A model generated the notes under the pieces. The model was not told the DNA's origin and ran no database searches. It worked only from the letters and a program-made list of their open reading frames with translations. Made by a program: the position numbers and the translations under genes. From Bacillus sp. V2I10 (GTDB lineage: Bacteria > Bacillota > Bacilli > Bacillales > Bacillaceae), in assembly GCF_030817055.1 (NCBI RefSeq), contig NZ_JAUSYV010000001.1:5294001-5358000 (forward strand): a DNA stretch of 64,000 nt, read 5' to 3'. Every line of letters starts with the position of its first letter. The first letter of the stretch is position 1. Shown in pieces: positions 26,073 through 35,753 of the stretch.

Positions 26073-27827
26073 ATGACGGAAAGACACATTGATGAATTGA
26101 TTAAGAAGTTGAATTTGGATAGTTTAGAAAAGAAAGAGTTTAATCGTCGCAATTTTCTACAGGGAGCAGGTAAAATTGCTGGTCTTTCTTTAGGATTAAC
26201 AATCGCAGGTTCAATGGGTTTAGGAGAATCAAAAGTTAATGCCGCACCAAAGTTTCAAAGCTATCCCTTTACACTCGGTGTTGCTTCTGGTGACCCTCTT
26301 TCAGATAGTGTTGTTTTATGGACAAGGTTAGCTCCAGATCCGCTTATTGGGGGAGGGATGCCAAATCAGTCCGTTCCAGTCAAATGGGAAATTGCAAAAG
26401 ATGAAGATTTTCATAAAATTGTAAAACAAGGAAGAGTCATTGCTAGACCAGAATTAGCTCATTCTGTTCATGTAGAAGTGGATGGACTTAAACCGGACAA
26501 AATTTACTATTACCGTTTTATATCTGGTCATGAACTAAGCCCTGTTGGAAAAACGAAAACACTTCCAGCAGCTGGTGCCGATGTTGCCCGCATGACATTT
26601 GCTTTTGCTTCCTGTCAGCAATATGAGCATGGCTACTATACAGCGTATGAGCATATGGCTAAAGAAGATTTAGACCTTGTATTCCATTTAGGAGATTATA
26701 TTTATGAGTACGGTCCAAATGAATATGTATCAGGAACAGGAAATGTTCGTACTCACTGCGGTCCGGAGATTATCACGCTTGAAGATTACCGAAATCGTCA
26801 TGCCCAGTACCGTTCAGATGCGAATCTTAAAGCTGCTCATGCTGCTTTTCCTTGGATTGTTACATGGGATGACCATGAAGTCGAAAATAACTACGCAAAT
26901 ATTATTCCTGAGAAGGGCCAATCTGTTGAAGCATTTATTAAGCGCCGTGCAGCTGCATATCAAGCCTATTACGAACACATGCCTCTTCGAATATCATCGT
27001 TGCCAAACGGTGCCGATATGCAATTGTTTCGTGATTTTACGTTCGGTAATTTAGCATCTTTCAATGTACTGGATACACGTCAATATCGTGATGATCAGGC
27101 AAATGGTGACGGAAACAAAGCACCATCGCCAGAATCTATGAATCCTGCCCGCACGCTCCTTGGAAAAGACCAGGAAGATTGGCTGCTAAGAAATCTTGGC
27201 AATTCGAAGTCTCACTGGAATGTGCTTGCACAACAGATTTTCTTTGCCAAATGGAATTTTGGGACTAGTTCTGCACCAATATACAGTATGGATTCCTGGG
27301 ACGGCTATCCGGCTGCACGCCAGCGCATCATAGATTACGTCAGCAGCAAGAACATGAACAATCTAATAGTACTTACTGGTGATGTTCATGCTAGCTGGGC
27401 GTCCAATCTATTGGAAGATTTCAACAATCCAAACGCCAAGAAAATTGGTGCAGAATTTGTAGGCACTTCCATCACCTCAGGCGGGAACGGGTCCGATGAA
27501 AGAGCAGATACAGATCATATTTTAGGGGAAAACCCCCATATTAAATTTTTTAATAATTATCGCGGATATGTCCGTTGTACAGTCACACCGGATAAATGGC
27601 AAGCTGATTACAGAGTTATTCCATTTGTGACAGAACCGGGTGCGGCCATTTCAACAAGAGCTTCATTTGTTTATAATAAAGATGGCTTGGGCTTGAATAA
27701 AGTAGAGGCAAATCAAGTGCCACAAGGCGTAAAAGTTTCGAGTGAAGTGGAGGAAGACCGCAACCGAGCACATGGCCGTGCACATGATAAACAAAAGGAC
27801 AAAAAACGCGAAAAAGTGAAGAATTAA
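26073..27827 (+). CDS. phoD: Tat-exported alkaline phosphatase D / phosphodiesterase
   Basis: Exported metallophosphatase of 584 residues. The twin-arginine signal is FNRRNFLQGAGKIAGLS with cleavage after KVNA (about residue 52). The PhoD fold shows FASCQQYEHGYY, HLGDYIYEYG, TWDDHEVENNYAN, QIFFAKWNF and LTGDVHASW, the iron/calcium ligands of the family. B. subtilis PhoD is a phosphodiesterase that attacks wall teichoic acid under phosphate starvation. The strongly charged C-terminal tail (last 35 residues, Lys/Glu/Arg) is unusual in look. The gene is followed 44 bases later by tatA, encoding part of its own exporter. Confidence 0.95.
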   Translation: MTERHIDELIKKLNLDSLEKKEFNRRNFLQGAGKIAGLSLGLTIAGSMGLGESKVNAAPKFQSYPFTLGVASGDPLSDSVVLWTRLAPDPLIGGGMPNQSVPVKWEIAKDEDFHKIVKQGRVIARPELAHSVHVEVDGLKPDKIYYYRFISGHELSPVGKTKTLPAAGADVARMTFAFASCQQYEHGYYTAYEHMAKEDLDLVFHLGDYIYEYGPNEYVSGTGNVRTHCGPEIITLEDYRNRHAQYRSDANLKAAHAAFPWIVTWDDHEVENNYANIIPEKGQSVEAFIKRRAAAYQAYYEHMPLRISSLPNGADMQLFRDFTFGNLASFNVLDTRQYRDDQANGDGNKAPSPESMNPARTLLGKDQEDWLLRNLGNSKSHWNVLAQQIFFAKWNFGTSSAPIYSMDSWDGYPAARQRIIDYVSSKNMNNLIVLTGDVHASWASNLLEDFNNPNAKKIGAEFVGTSITSGGNGSDERADTDHILGENPHIKFFNNYRGYVRCTVTPDKWQADYRVIPFVTEPGAAISTRASFVYNKDGLGLNKVEANQVPQGVKVSSEVEEDRNRAHGRAHDKQKDKKREKVKN

Positions 27828-27871
27828 TTCACTTCACCTTATAAAATCATTCATTTTTTAGGAGTGTATAT

Positions 27872-28093
27872 ATGATATCAAACATTGGAATTCCAGGGTT
27901 AATTCTGGTTCTAGTTATCGCTTTGATTATTTTTGGCCCTTCAAAGCTTCCGGAAATTGGACGAGCTTTTGGACGCACCTTAACAGAATTCAAGAGTGCG
28001 ACAAAAGGATTAGTGTCAGAGGAAAAGAAAGAAGAAGAGAAAAAACCTGAATTAATATCTGTTGAAAAAAAACAAGATAAATCAGTCGTTTGA
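27872..28093 (+). CDS. tatA: twin-arginine translocase subunit TatA (TatAd type)
   Basis: Protein of 73 residues: one N-terminal membrane helix ([17 protein letters not shown]), the [17 protein letters not shown] hinge and amphipathic helix, then a charged tail. Near-identical in plan to B. subtilis TatAd, which with TatCd exports PhoD. A tatC gene, expected next, is absent; a terminator follows at once. Confidence 0.95.
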   Translation: MISNIGIPGLILVLVIALIIFGPSKLPEIGRAFGRTLTEFKSATKGLVSEEKKEEEKKPELISVEKKQDKSVV

Positions 28094-28097
28094 TAAG

Positions 28098-28125
28098 ATA
28101 GGCGGGGCAACCCGTCTATTTTTGT
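28098..28125 (+). terminator. terminator after tatA
   Basis: ATAGGCGGG and CCCGTCTAT arms around GCAA, followed by TTTTT. Confidence 0.75.
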
Positions 28126-28195
28126 CACTGATATATGTTTTACAAACACAAAGGACAATAGGTTATTGTGGTGCTGTTACGATTTGTTTGGAAGT

Positions 28196-28274
28196 CTTAT
28201 TCAATTAAATAGCCCTATGTATAAATGAATGGGCTCAATTCTTACTTCAGAAAAGCCCCCTTTAATTGAATAAG
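28196..28274. repeat. palindromic repeat A, copy 1 (3' end of NUDIX gene)
   Basis: The outer arms CTTATTCAATTAAA (28196-28209) and TTTAATTGAATAAG (28261-28274) are perfect inverted repeats, with GAAAAGCCCCC beside the right arm. The right arm encodes the last three sense codons and the stop of the NUDIX gene. Confidence 0.8.
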
Positions 28275-28657
28275 GACTGTATTTTATCTGCAACTTCTTT
28301 GGGTTTAACATCTATGTAATTTAAGTCATCGATGTCTATCCACATAGGTATATATGAACCCCTAGCTTTTTCATTGTCTGTAAACTCTACACCTTGCCCG
28401 GTGCCAAAAGTTCCCCCAACAATTTCTCCTAGGAAGAAAAACTGCTTTCCATTAAACTCAATCTCTGCAATGCATTCACTCACGCATATCTCGATTCCTA
28501 ACTCTTCAAACGCTTCTCTTTTTGTTGCTTTCTCAGGCGTTTCGCCTATTTCTATTCCTCCACCCGGAAAGACATAATAAGTTACTCCATTTCTTATTCT
28601 TTTTATTAAAGCGACTTTGTTTTCTTCTATAAGAACAGCAGAAGCTCTATCTCTCAT
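28262..28657 (-). CDS. NUDIX hydrolase
   Basis: Protein of 131 residues with a complete nudix box, GGGIEIGETPEKATKREAFEELGIE (about residues 32-56), which binds Mg and hydrolyses nucleoside diphosphates linked to another group. The substrate is unknown. The final codons (LFN, stop) are formed by the arm of repeat A copy 1, and repeat copy 2 lies 68 bases upstream at the end of the preceding VanZ gene. Confidence 0.88.
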   Translation of the reverse strand: MRDRASAVLIEENKVALIKRIRNGVTYYVFPGGGIEIGETPEKATKREAFEELGIEICVSECIAEIEFNGKQFFFLGEIVGGTFGTGQGVEFTDNEKARGSYIPMWIDIDDLNYIDVKPKEVADKIQSLFN

Positions 28658-28724
28658 AACAACCTCTCTTTCTTAGATAATTTCTGACCAAATATGTTCA
28701 GAAATCGGGACGATCACACTATGC

Positions 28725-28750
28725 TTCAATCGCCCCCTTTAATTAAAGAA
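28725..28750. repeat. palindromic repeat A, copy 2 (3' end of VanZ gene)
   Basis: TTCAATCGCCCCC followed by TTTAATTAAAGAA; it contains the stop codon and last codons of the VanZ-like gene. Confidence 0.65.
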
Positions 28751-29020
28751 CTTAAATTCCTTTCTAAGCTCCATTCCAGACAATCTGGAGATCAGCACCA
28801 TCAAAAAATAGCCAATGCAACCACCTATAAAATTCAGGTTCAAGTCATCTACATCAAATGCTCTGCCTCTAACTATTCCGACATAACCAAATATAAGTTG
28901 AGAACTTTCAATTACTAAGGTAGTAAGAAATACTAAAAGTATTGCTTTAAGTGTCTTGAACTTCTCCCCAAAAATGAAAAAGTAGATACCTAATGGTAAT
29001 AACAAAAGAACTTTTTCCAC
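28739..29020 (-). CDS. VanZ-like membrane protein, N-terminally truncated
   Basis: Product of 93 residues from a GTG start, with three membrane segments. The sequence (LLLLPLGIYFFIF, LVIESSQLIFG, RAFDVDDLNLNFIGGCIGYFL) corresponds to the middle and end of VanZ family proteins, which are normally about 150 residues or more. The first membrane helix and the NxxPF region are missing. Repeat A copy 3 begins 28 bases upstream of the start, where the missing part should be. May be non-functional. Its last codons overlap repeat copy 2. Confidence 0.6.
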   Translation of the reverse strand: MEKVLLLLPLGIYFFIFGEKFKTLKAILLVFLTTLVIESSQLIFGYVGIVRGRAFDVDDLNLNFIGGCIGYFLMVLISRLSGMELRKEFKFFN

Positions 29021-29047
29021 AAAAAAGAAGCCTATCGATTGTTCCTG

Positions 29048-29069
29048 ATAAGCCCCCGATTGTTGAATA
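29048..29069. repeat. palindromic repeat A, copy 3
   Basis: ATAAGCCCCCGATTGTTGAA, immediately upstream of the truncated VanZ gene. Confidence 0.7.
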
Positions 29070-29082
29070 TCATTTATGTTGT

Positions 29083-29120
29083 CTTATCGAAGAAAAGCGC
29101 CTGATTGTTGAACAAAATAA
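29083..29120. repeat. palindromic repeat A, copy 4
   Basis: Left arm CTTATCGAAGAAAAGCGCC and right arm GATTGTTGAACAAAATAA. In full it is the best match to the family consensus. Confidence 0.75.
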
Positions 29121-29257
29121 AACTTTTTTCTCTTTCTGCCTTTTTAATATAAGTAAGGATTAAGCCCGAAATCTCACACACAACAAAATATCTAATATAT
29201 ATCCTGTGTTTAAAGGACAGGCATTTTATATAACTGAAAACGATCTCGTTATTATTC

Positions 29258-29450
29258 TTATTCAAAATAGTTATTTTCTTGTTTAATTTGATTTATTCGT
29301 ATTTTTCCCCATTCATACATCATCCCAACGATTGGTAATAACGTCATCCCAAGGTCAGTCATTGAATATTCGACTTTCGGAGGAATGTCTGGATACACTT
29401 CTCTATGAACAATTCCATCATCTTTATTATAAACGGTTAAACTTTCCTCG
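29258..29450 (-). pseudogene. HxlR family regulator remnant (C-terminal half)
   Basis: The minus strand encodes [39 protein letters not shown] and a tail ending at the stop 29258-29260. This is the wing and last helix of HxlR-type winged-helix regulators. The N-terminal half with the recognition helix is absent; upstream bases read in frame but without family similarity. Decayed gene. Confidence 0.65.
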
Positions 29451-29625
29451 AAACGGCACGACTTTTTTACAAACGGTTCATCTTTGTTTTAAACCAACAG
29501 TTGCTTCAGTATCGATCCCCTCTACTTCTTTTAGAATCCCACTATCAGCTTCATCATCGACCATTTTGGCAGCCGTTTTCATGGGATTGATTAAACCACC
29601 TTATTGTGTAGGTTTTATAGAAATA

Positions 29626-29656
29626 ATAAAAGAGTCTCCAAATGAAGGCTCTTTTT
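29626..29656 (-). terminator. terminator of the bgl operon
   Basis: AAAAGAG and CTCTTTTTT arms around a 14-base loop, 8 bases downstream of the licT-like stop (minus strand). Confidence 0.7.
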
Positions 29657-29663
29657 TGGGTAA

Positions 29664-30503
29664 TTAGGTTTCTTTGGTTGTAAATCGGACGAGGTGAATA
29701 ATTAGATAAAAGACTTCTTCGTTGGTACTGTATTTGCCAGTCATGCTTTCGCAGTAGGTAGCGATGGATTGGGCGCATTTGAATTCGTTTGGATATTTGG
29801 TTTTGTGGTGTTCGTATAGGAATGAGTCTTTGGAATTCAGTTGTTTGTTGTCGAAGATTCGTCGGATAAAGTATTGCAGATGGGTGACGAATCGGTTGTA
29901 TCGCATGGATTGGTGGTCGAGTTTGACGTTTAGTTGGTACCGTACAATGTTGAGTATGTCTTTGAGCATGGTGACGGCGAGTACGGTGTTTTCAAAGTTT
30001 TCTTCCTCGTTTTTGGCGTTGACGAGGTGAAAGGCGATATTGCCGGCTTCTTCTTCTGGTAGGTTGATGTGCAGGTGCTCGTTTAGGTGTGTGATGACGA
30101 TCATGCCTGCTGCGTACTCTTCCGGGTAGTGAATGCGTACGTCGTTTAAGAGTTTGTTTTGTAAGATTACGCCTTTTTCGACGCGTTCGATGGCGAAGGC
30201 GATGTGGTCGAGTAGCATTAGGAAGTAGCGGTCGTCGAGTTCGTTACGCCAATGGGATTTCATTTCTTCGAGTGCGCTATTGATTGTGTCCAAGTAGTCT
30301 CGTGGGATGCTTTCAAGTAGGTGGACGTATTCTTGTTTTGTGCGCTGATCGTTTGGCGTGAAGATTTTTTCGACAGAGCTTTCCTGAATGAGATCGCCTT
30401 CTTTGCTGTTGAAGCCAAGGCCTTTTCCCATGACAATGATTTCTTGTCCGTTTTCATCGCTTGAGAGCACAAGGCTGTTATTTAATACTTTTTCTACCTT
30501 CAT
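29664..30503 (-). CDS. licT: BglG/LicT family transcriptional antiterminator
   Basis: RNA-binding antiterminator of 279 residues. The N-terminal CAT domain (VEKVLNNSLVLSSDENGQEIIVMGKGLGF) binds RAT RNA. PRD1 (about 65-170, with the LLDHIAFAIER and EEYAAGM segments) and PRD2 (about 172-277, with RYNRFVTHLQYFIRR and LIIHLVRF) are controlled by PTS phosphorylation of His residues. It is the third gene of the bglP-bglH operon and should act on the RAT sequence in the bglP leader at 33917-33950. Confidence 0.92.
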   Translation of the reverse strand: MKVEKVLNNSLVLSSDENGQEIIVMGKGLGFNSKEGDLIQESSVEKIFTPNDQRTKQEYVHLLESIPRDYLDTINSALEEMKSHWRNELDDRYFLMLLDHIAFAIERVEKGVILQNKLLNDVRIHYPEEYAAGMIVITHLNEHLHINLPEEEAGNIAFHLVNAKNEEENFENTVLAVTMLKDILNIVRYQLNVKLDHQSMRYNRFVTHLQYFIRRIFDNKQLNSKDSFLYEHHKTKYPNEFKCAQSIATYCESMTGKYSTNEEVFYLIIHLVRFTTKET

Positions 30504-30530
30504 GAATCATCACCATCTTTATCGTGACAT

Positions 30531-31964
<1,434 letters not shown>

Positions 31965-33824
31965 TTATGCCTCCAGTTTCGTAATGTGCATCAGTGGTTC
32001 GCCTGAAGAAATGCGTTTTTCTTTAATTGGATCCAATGCGTTAAATTCGTCATGGTTAGTGATGATGATCGGTGTGACAGTTTCATATCCTTTTGCCTGA
32101 ATGGATTGACGGTCGAACGTGACAAGTGTATCACCTTGTTCTACGCGGTCTCCTTGTTTTACGTGCGTTTCAAAGTATTCCCCTTTTAGGCTGACGGTGT
32201 CAATCCCCACGTGGATCAATAATTCAATGCCATTGTCGCTTCGAAGACCAACGGCGTGCTTGGATTCCATCATTGTCACGATCTCACCGGCAAACGGTGC
32301 TTTCACTTCATTTTGATCCGGTAAAATCGCAATCCCTTTTCCAATCAGTTCATTTGAAAAGACATGATCGTTTACAGTGTTTAGCGGAATGACTTTTCCG
32401 GATAGTGGGCTAGCGATGACTTCTATTTGGTTCGTTGTTTCCGTTTTTGCATGTGTTTGTGTTGTTTCTTCTACTGGATCCTCAAAGCCTAAAATCCATG
32501 TTGCGGCAAATGCGACAACAAACGCAATGGCAATGGTAATGAGTGCGTGTACGATATTCATTGGATTCTCCCCGATAAAGGCAGGGATAGCCGCAAGTCC
32601 TGGTGAAACGAATGCATAGCGGACAAGACCAGAAAGACCGGCATAAATTCCCGCACATGCCCCACCAATCATCGCCGCGATTAATGGTTTCTTTAATTTA
32701 AGCGTAACTCCGTAAAGCGAAGGCTCTGTAATCCCAATTAAGGCAGTGAAACCAGCAGAACCAGCTAATTGTTTTAGCTCTTTGTTTTTTGTTTTCATCG
32801 CAACCGCAAGCGTAGCGGCACCTTGTGCGATGTTGGATGCAAGCATTCCTGGTCCATTAATCATTTCTTCTCCATTATTGGATAGCTGCGTTGTAGCAAT
32901 AGGGGTCATTGCCCAAGCAGTTCCAGTGATAATTAGGAACGGCTGTAGTCCACCCATCAGCATTGGGATTAACCAGCTTGCACGGTTGTTGATTGTTTCA
33001 GCGCCAAGGGCAACGAGATCATTTAAATACGTGCCGATTGGTCCAATGACGACTAACGCGAGAGGAGCGGTAATGATTAGGATTAACATTGGTTTCAAAA
33101 AGAACTTAATGATCGATGGTGAAACACGTTCAGCAAAGCGTTCAATATACGACATAATCCATACGGTAATAATTATCGGTAAAACAGAGCCAGCATAATC
33201 CGTTAAGCGCACTGGTACGCCCATAAAGAAAAGGGCTTCTTCAGAGGCTAAAACCGATGACCAGTTCGGGTGTAATAACACGCCTGCGATGGTCATGGAT
33301 AACACCGGGTTGGTTCCGAACTTAATCGATGCTCCGTATGCAAGTAGTACAGGCATAAAGAAGAATGCTGCATCCGCGACAGTGTTTAAGATAAAGAAGG
33401 TTTGGCTTTGATCAGTTAATACGCCTGTTAACACAAGCACCGCCAACACGGCTTTGATCATCCCGGCACCAATAATGGCAGGGATAAATGGTGCGAATGT
33501 GGTAGAGATGACGCTAATTAAACGAGAAATGACGCTCTTTTTTTCTTTTTTGGTGGTATTAGCATTTCCACTCGGTTGCTCGCCCATTTCGTTTTTGATG
33601 GCACGAAAGGCTTGTTGGACTTCATTTCCTACGATTACTTGGAATTGACCGCCTTTATTAACAACTGAGATGACGCCCGGTAACTTTTCGATTTTAGCGG
33701 CTTCGACTTTAGAAGAGTCATAGAATTCAAATCGAAGTCGAGTCGCACAATGTGTTATCATCGCTACATTTTCTTTTCCACCTACAAGTTTCAATATGTC
33801 TTTGCCTAGCTGTTTATAATCCAT
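31965..33824 (-). CDS. bglP: PTS beta-glucoside transporter EIIBCA
   Basis: Fused phosphotransferase permease of 619 residues: IIB at 1-90 (phosphorylated Cys in MITHCATRLRFEF), IIC membrane domain about 105-460 (PFIPAIIGAGMIKAVLAV, GITEPSLYGVTLKLKKP) and IIA about 480-610 (phospho-His in ELLIHVGIDTVSLKG). It imports and phosphorylates beta-glucosides such as salicin or arbutin. First gene of the operon; the leader contains a RAT/terminator switch and a cre site. Confidence 0.95.
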   Translation of the reverse strand: MDYKQLGKDILKLVGGKENVAMITHCATRLRFEFYDSSKVEAAKIEKLPGVISVVNKGGQFQVIVGNEVQQAFRAIKNEMGEQPSGNANTTKKEKKSVISRLISVISTTFAPFIPAIIGAGMIKAVLAVLVLTGVLTDQSQTFFILNTVADAAFFFMPVLLAYGASIKFGTNPVLSMTIAGVLLHPNWSSVLASEEALFFMGVPVRLTDYAGSVLPIIITVWIMSYIERFAERVSPSIIKFFLKPMLILIITAPLALVVIGPIGTYLNDLVALGAETINNRASWLIPMLMGGLQPFLIITGTAWAMTPIATTQLSNNGEEMINGPGMLASNIAQGAATLAVAMKTKNKELKQLAGSAGFTALIGITEPSLYGVTLKLKKPLIAAMIGGACAGIYAGLSGLVRYAFVSPGLAAIPAFIGENPMNIVHALITIAIAFVVAFAATWILGFEDPVEETTQTHAKTETTNQIEVIASPLSGKVIPLNTVNDHVFSNELIGKGIAILPDQNEVKAPFAGEIVTMMESKHAVGLRSDNGIELLIHVGIDTVSLKGEYFETHVKQGDRVEQGDTLVTFDRQSIQAKGYETVTPIIITNHDEFNALDPIKEKRISSGEPLMHITKLEA

Positions 33825-33869
33825 ATCTCCATCCCCTTTTACGCATTACTGATATTAGTAAACATAAAA

Positions 33870-33950
33870 AAGACCAAAATAAGATGCACCTATCCCGTTA
33901 AGAAATAGAGCAAATTATTTTGGTCTTGCCTGCTTTACCAGTAACACGCC
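33870..33950 (-). promoter_or_regulatory. RAT antiterminator overlapping a leader terminator of bglP
   Basis: On the minus strand a LicT-type RAT occupies 33950-33917 (key segments GTGTTACTGGTAAAGCAGGC, then AAGACC). It overlaps the 5' arm of a terminator whose arms TTATTTTGGTCTT (33915-33927) and AAGACCAAAATAA (33870-33882) pair perfectly and are followed by TTTTAT. LicT binding to the RAT prevents terminator formation. Confidence 0.88.
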
Positions 33951-33963
33951 AATTTAATTTGTT

Positions 33964-33984
33964 GATTATATTGAAACGCTTACA
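33964..33984 (-). promoter_or_regulatory. bglP promoter -10 and cre site
   Basis: The minus strand has TATAAT at 33969-33964, preceded by TGTAAGCGTTTCAA (33984-33971), a good match to the cre consensus and positioned to block RNA polymerase. Confidence 0.65.
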
Positions 33985-34137
33985 AATAAATTATCATAAC
34001 TATTTGTGTATTACAAGAGTTTTTTGATATCCTTTTCATTTTCTTCAATGGTCTGTTATCTTTTTAATTCGGATTAGGTTTGTTAGCTAAAAAAGCAATA
34101 TATTTTAATACAAAACACAAACAAAGTTTTGTTAAAG

Positions 34138-34160
34138 AACGCTAAAAAATTTTAGCGTTC
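34138..34160 (-). terminator. terminator overlapping the stop codon of the LPD-type gene
   Basis: GAACGCTAAAA and TTTTAGCGTTC are perfect arms. The gene's last codons and TAA stop form part of the 5' arm, and TTT follows. Confidence 0.8.
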
Positions 34161-34988
34161 TAATTCTCCTGCCAGTTGCTTACTTTGCCGGTGTTGTTTC
34201 TCATTTGAGAACTCTTTTATTGAAGCTGGTTTAAATGCTTCAACTTCTTGCTTGTTCAATTCCTGTCTAATACGTGGTGCAATCGACTGAATGTATGCTT
34301 CTTCCTCTTTTAATAATACGTCATCCCACGATTTCACAAGTTTTTCTTGAATCGCTTTGTCGATAGTGTTGTTCTTTTCTATATGGTGAAGTGGGTGTGC
34401 ATAATCACCTTTATTATAACTGCCACTAAATGCCGTTATCTTGTCACCTTCGGGTATTGCCACCGTGTACTTTACTTCCTTCACATTCAGCTTCCCATAA
34501 TCAGCACTGTTCACTATGCCAAAATCTCTAAAATCGGGCATCTGACCATGAATTAACATGGCAGGAACTTTAATATCAAGTTTACCGTCATTAGCTGTTT
34601 CGTGCTTGTGTAAAGCCATATCGGTTAATAGGGAATTATGATGTTCTGGCTTCAAGTTCAATTCAGAAACCATTTGCTGATATGCGCTATTGTAATAGTC
34701 ATCCCCTATGTCGTGCCGATCTGGATTAATCATTTCGAGCTTATCAGCGTTTGGAAAAATCACATGGTAACGGGTTTTGTAATAGCCAGCTTCTTGACTT
34801 TGTTCTTTGTCGATCTCCGTAAATTTTTCGTTCGCTTCACCAAATCGCATTAATTCATTATTTTTCAGATTTTCGCTTTCAGACCATTGAATTAAAACGG
34901 TTGGCTTCTCAATTTCAGACTTATCAAAGACTTTAAAAGCGTTACCCATGCAGCTTTGAAATAAAGTTTGATCAAAAACACCTCGCAA
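34152..34988 (-). CDS. LPD25-like (large polyvalent protein-associated) domain protein, possibly 5'-truncated
   Basis: Protein of up to 278 residues. The first half has the pattern of LPD25-type domains (VLIQWSESENLKNNELMRFGEANEKF, then GYYKTRYHVIFP and a DIGDDYY segment), which are typical of proteins on conjugative plasmids and phages. The second half is helical and charged. Neither the TTG at 34988 nor the ATG at 34949 has a good ribosome site, so the true 5' end may be lost. The family assignment is from memory of the pattern. If right, it is a relic of a mobile element inside the accessory region. Confidence 0.5.
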   Translation of the reverse strand: MRGVFDQTLFQSCMGNAFKVFDKSEIEKPTVLIQWSESENLKNNELMRFGEANEKFTEIDKEQSQEAGYYKTRYHVIFPNADKLEMINPDRHDIGDDYYNSAYQQMVSELNLKPEHHNSLLTDMALHKHETANDGKLDIKVPAMLIHGQMPDFRDFGIVNSADYGKLNVKEVKYTVAIPEGDKITAFSGSYNKGDYAHPLHHIEKNNTIDKAIQEKLVKSWDDVLLKEEEAYIQSIAPRIRQELNKQEVEAFKPASIKEFSNEKQHRQSKQLAGELER

Positions 34989-35013
34989 ACCCGTATTTTA
35001 CGATAAATAAAAA

Positions 35014-35053
35014 GAATCCATTTTGAAAAAAGATTGATCAAAATGGATTCTTC
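35014..35053. terminator. hairpin upstream of the LPD-type gene
   Basis: GAATCCATTTTGA (35014-35026) and TCAAAATGGATTC (35038-35050) form a 13-bp perfect stem, with A-rich and T-rich flanks. Confidence 0.7.
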
Positions 35054-35108
35054 TTCAGCAGATTTAAGTTGGGTTTTTATAAAAAAGTTTGATCATTTTC
35101 TACCTATG

Positions 35109-35140
35109 TTGTTCAACAATCGCGCCCGATTGTTGAATAA
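35109..35140. repeat. palindromic repeat A, copy 5
   Basis: Near-perfect palindrome: TTCAACAATCG (35112-35122) and CGATTGTTGAA around CGCC. Confidence 0.8.
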
Positions 35141-35240
35141 TTGCCTTCACATCTCAGTTAGATAAAATCTAATATCGATCCTAATATCTATCGAATCAAT
35201 ATCATTATCTGGGGCAATAAACAAAAAGACACGTTCCTAT

Positions 35241-35274
35241 ATAACTCGCCCTTTTGTTGGGTATGGTCATAAGA
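35241..35274. repeat. palindromic repeat A, copy 6 (divergent)
   Basis: TCGCCCTTTTGTTG variant with CATAAG end, 20 bases after the stop of the DGPF-protein gene (minus strand). Confidence 0.5.
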
Positions 35275-35292
35275 TAACGGTTGTTTTCGCTG

Positions 35293-35667
35293 TTATTCGT
35301 TCTTCTTAAAATAGTGAACAGGACGAATTTCAATCCGGAAGCCAAATTCCTCTCCGGTACCCACTTGTGTTGTCGGATGCAGCGATGCAATTTGAATGGC
35401 TTCTTCCATGTCTTTTGCTTCTATTAGAAATACACTCCCAATCAATTCTTTGGTTTCTGTAAAAGGTCCGTCAGTAACCGTTACCTTCCCGTTTACTCGA
35501 CGCAAGCATTTCGTCTCCAATTCAAGACCAGCATCTACCACTACTTGACCGCTATTGTAGAATTCATCTAGGTGGGGCTGACATTCCCTCATAACAGCAT
35601 CTATTTCTTCTTTTGGACGGGCGTCCATTTTCTCTGCATTGTAATAACCCATACATAGAAATATCAT
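35293..35667 (-). CDS. YCII/DGPF domain protein (partner of ECF42 sigma)
   Basis: Protein of 124 residues, ferredoxin-like YCII fold, with the defining DGPF motif (VTDGPFTETKELIGSVFLIEA, about residues 67-87). DGPF genes sit next to ECF42 sigma factors and are their usual target genes. Here it lies 86 bases downstream of such a sigma gene. The start at 35667 gives a 5-base spacing to AGGAGAGG. The biochemical role is unknown. Confidence 0.87.
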   Translation of the reverse strand: MIFLCMGYYNAEKMDARPKEEIDAVMRECQPHLDEFYNSGQVVVDAGLELETKCLRRVNGKVTVTDGPFTETKELIGSVFLIEAKDMEEAIQIASLHPTTQVGTGEEFGFRIEIRPVHYFKKNE

Positions 35668-35753
35668 CATAACCTCTCCTTAATTTCATAAGATTTGTTC
35701 ATCTACTAAAAAGACGATCAATAAACAGCCATATCGACACAATAAAAAAACTT

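Noticed and set aside
29074..29265. 63-codon ORF on the minus strand spanning repeat copy 4
   Set aside because: No ribosome site and low-complexity composition; its end is repeat sequence and it overlaps the HxlR remnant's 3' side.
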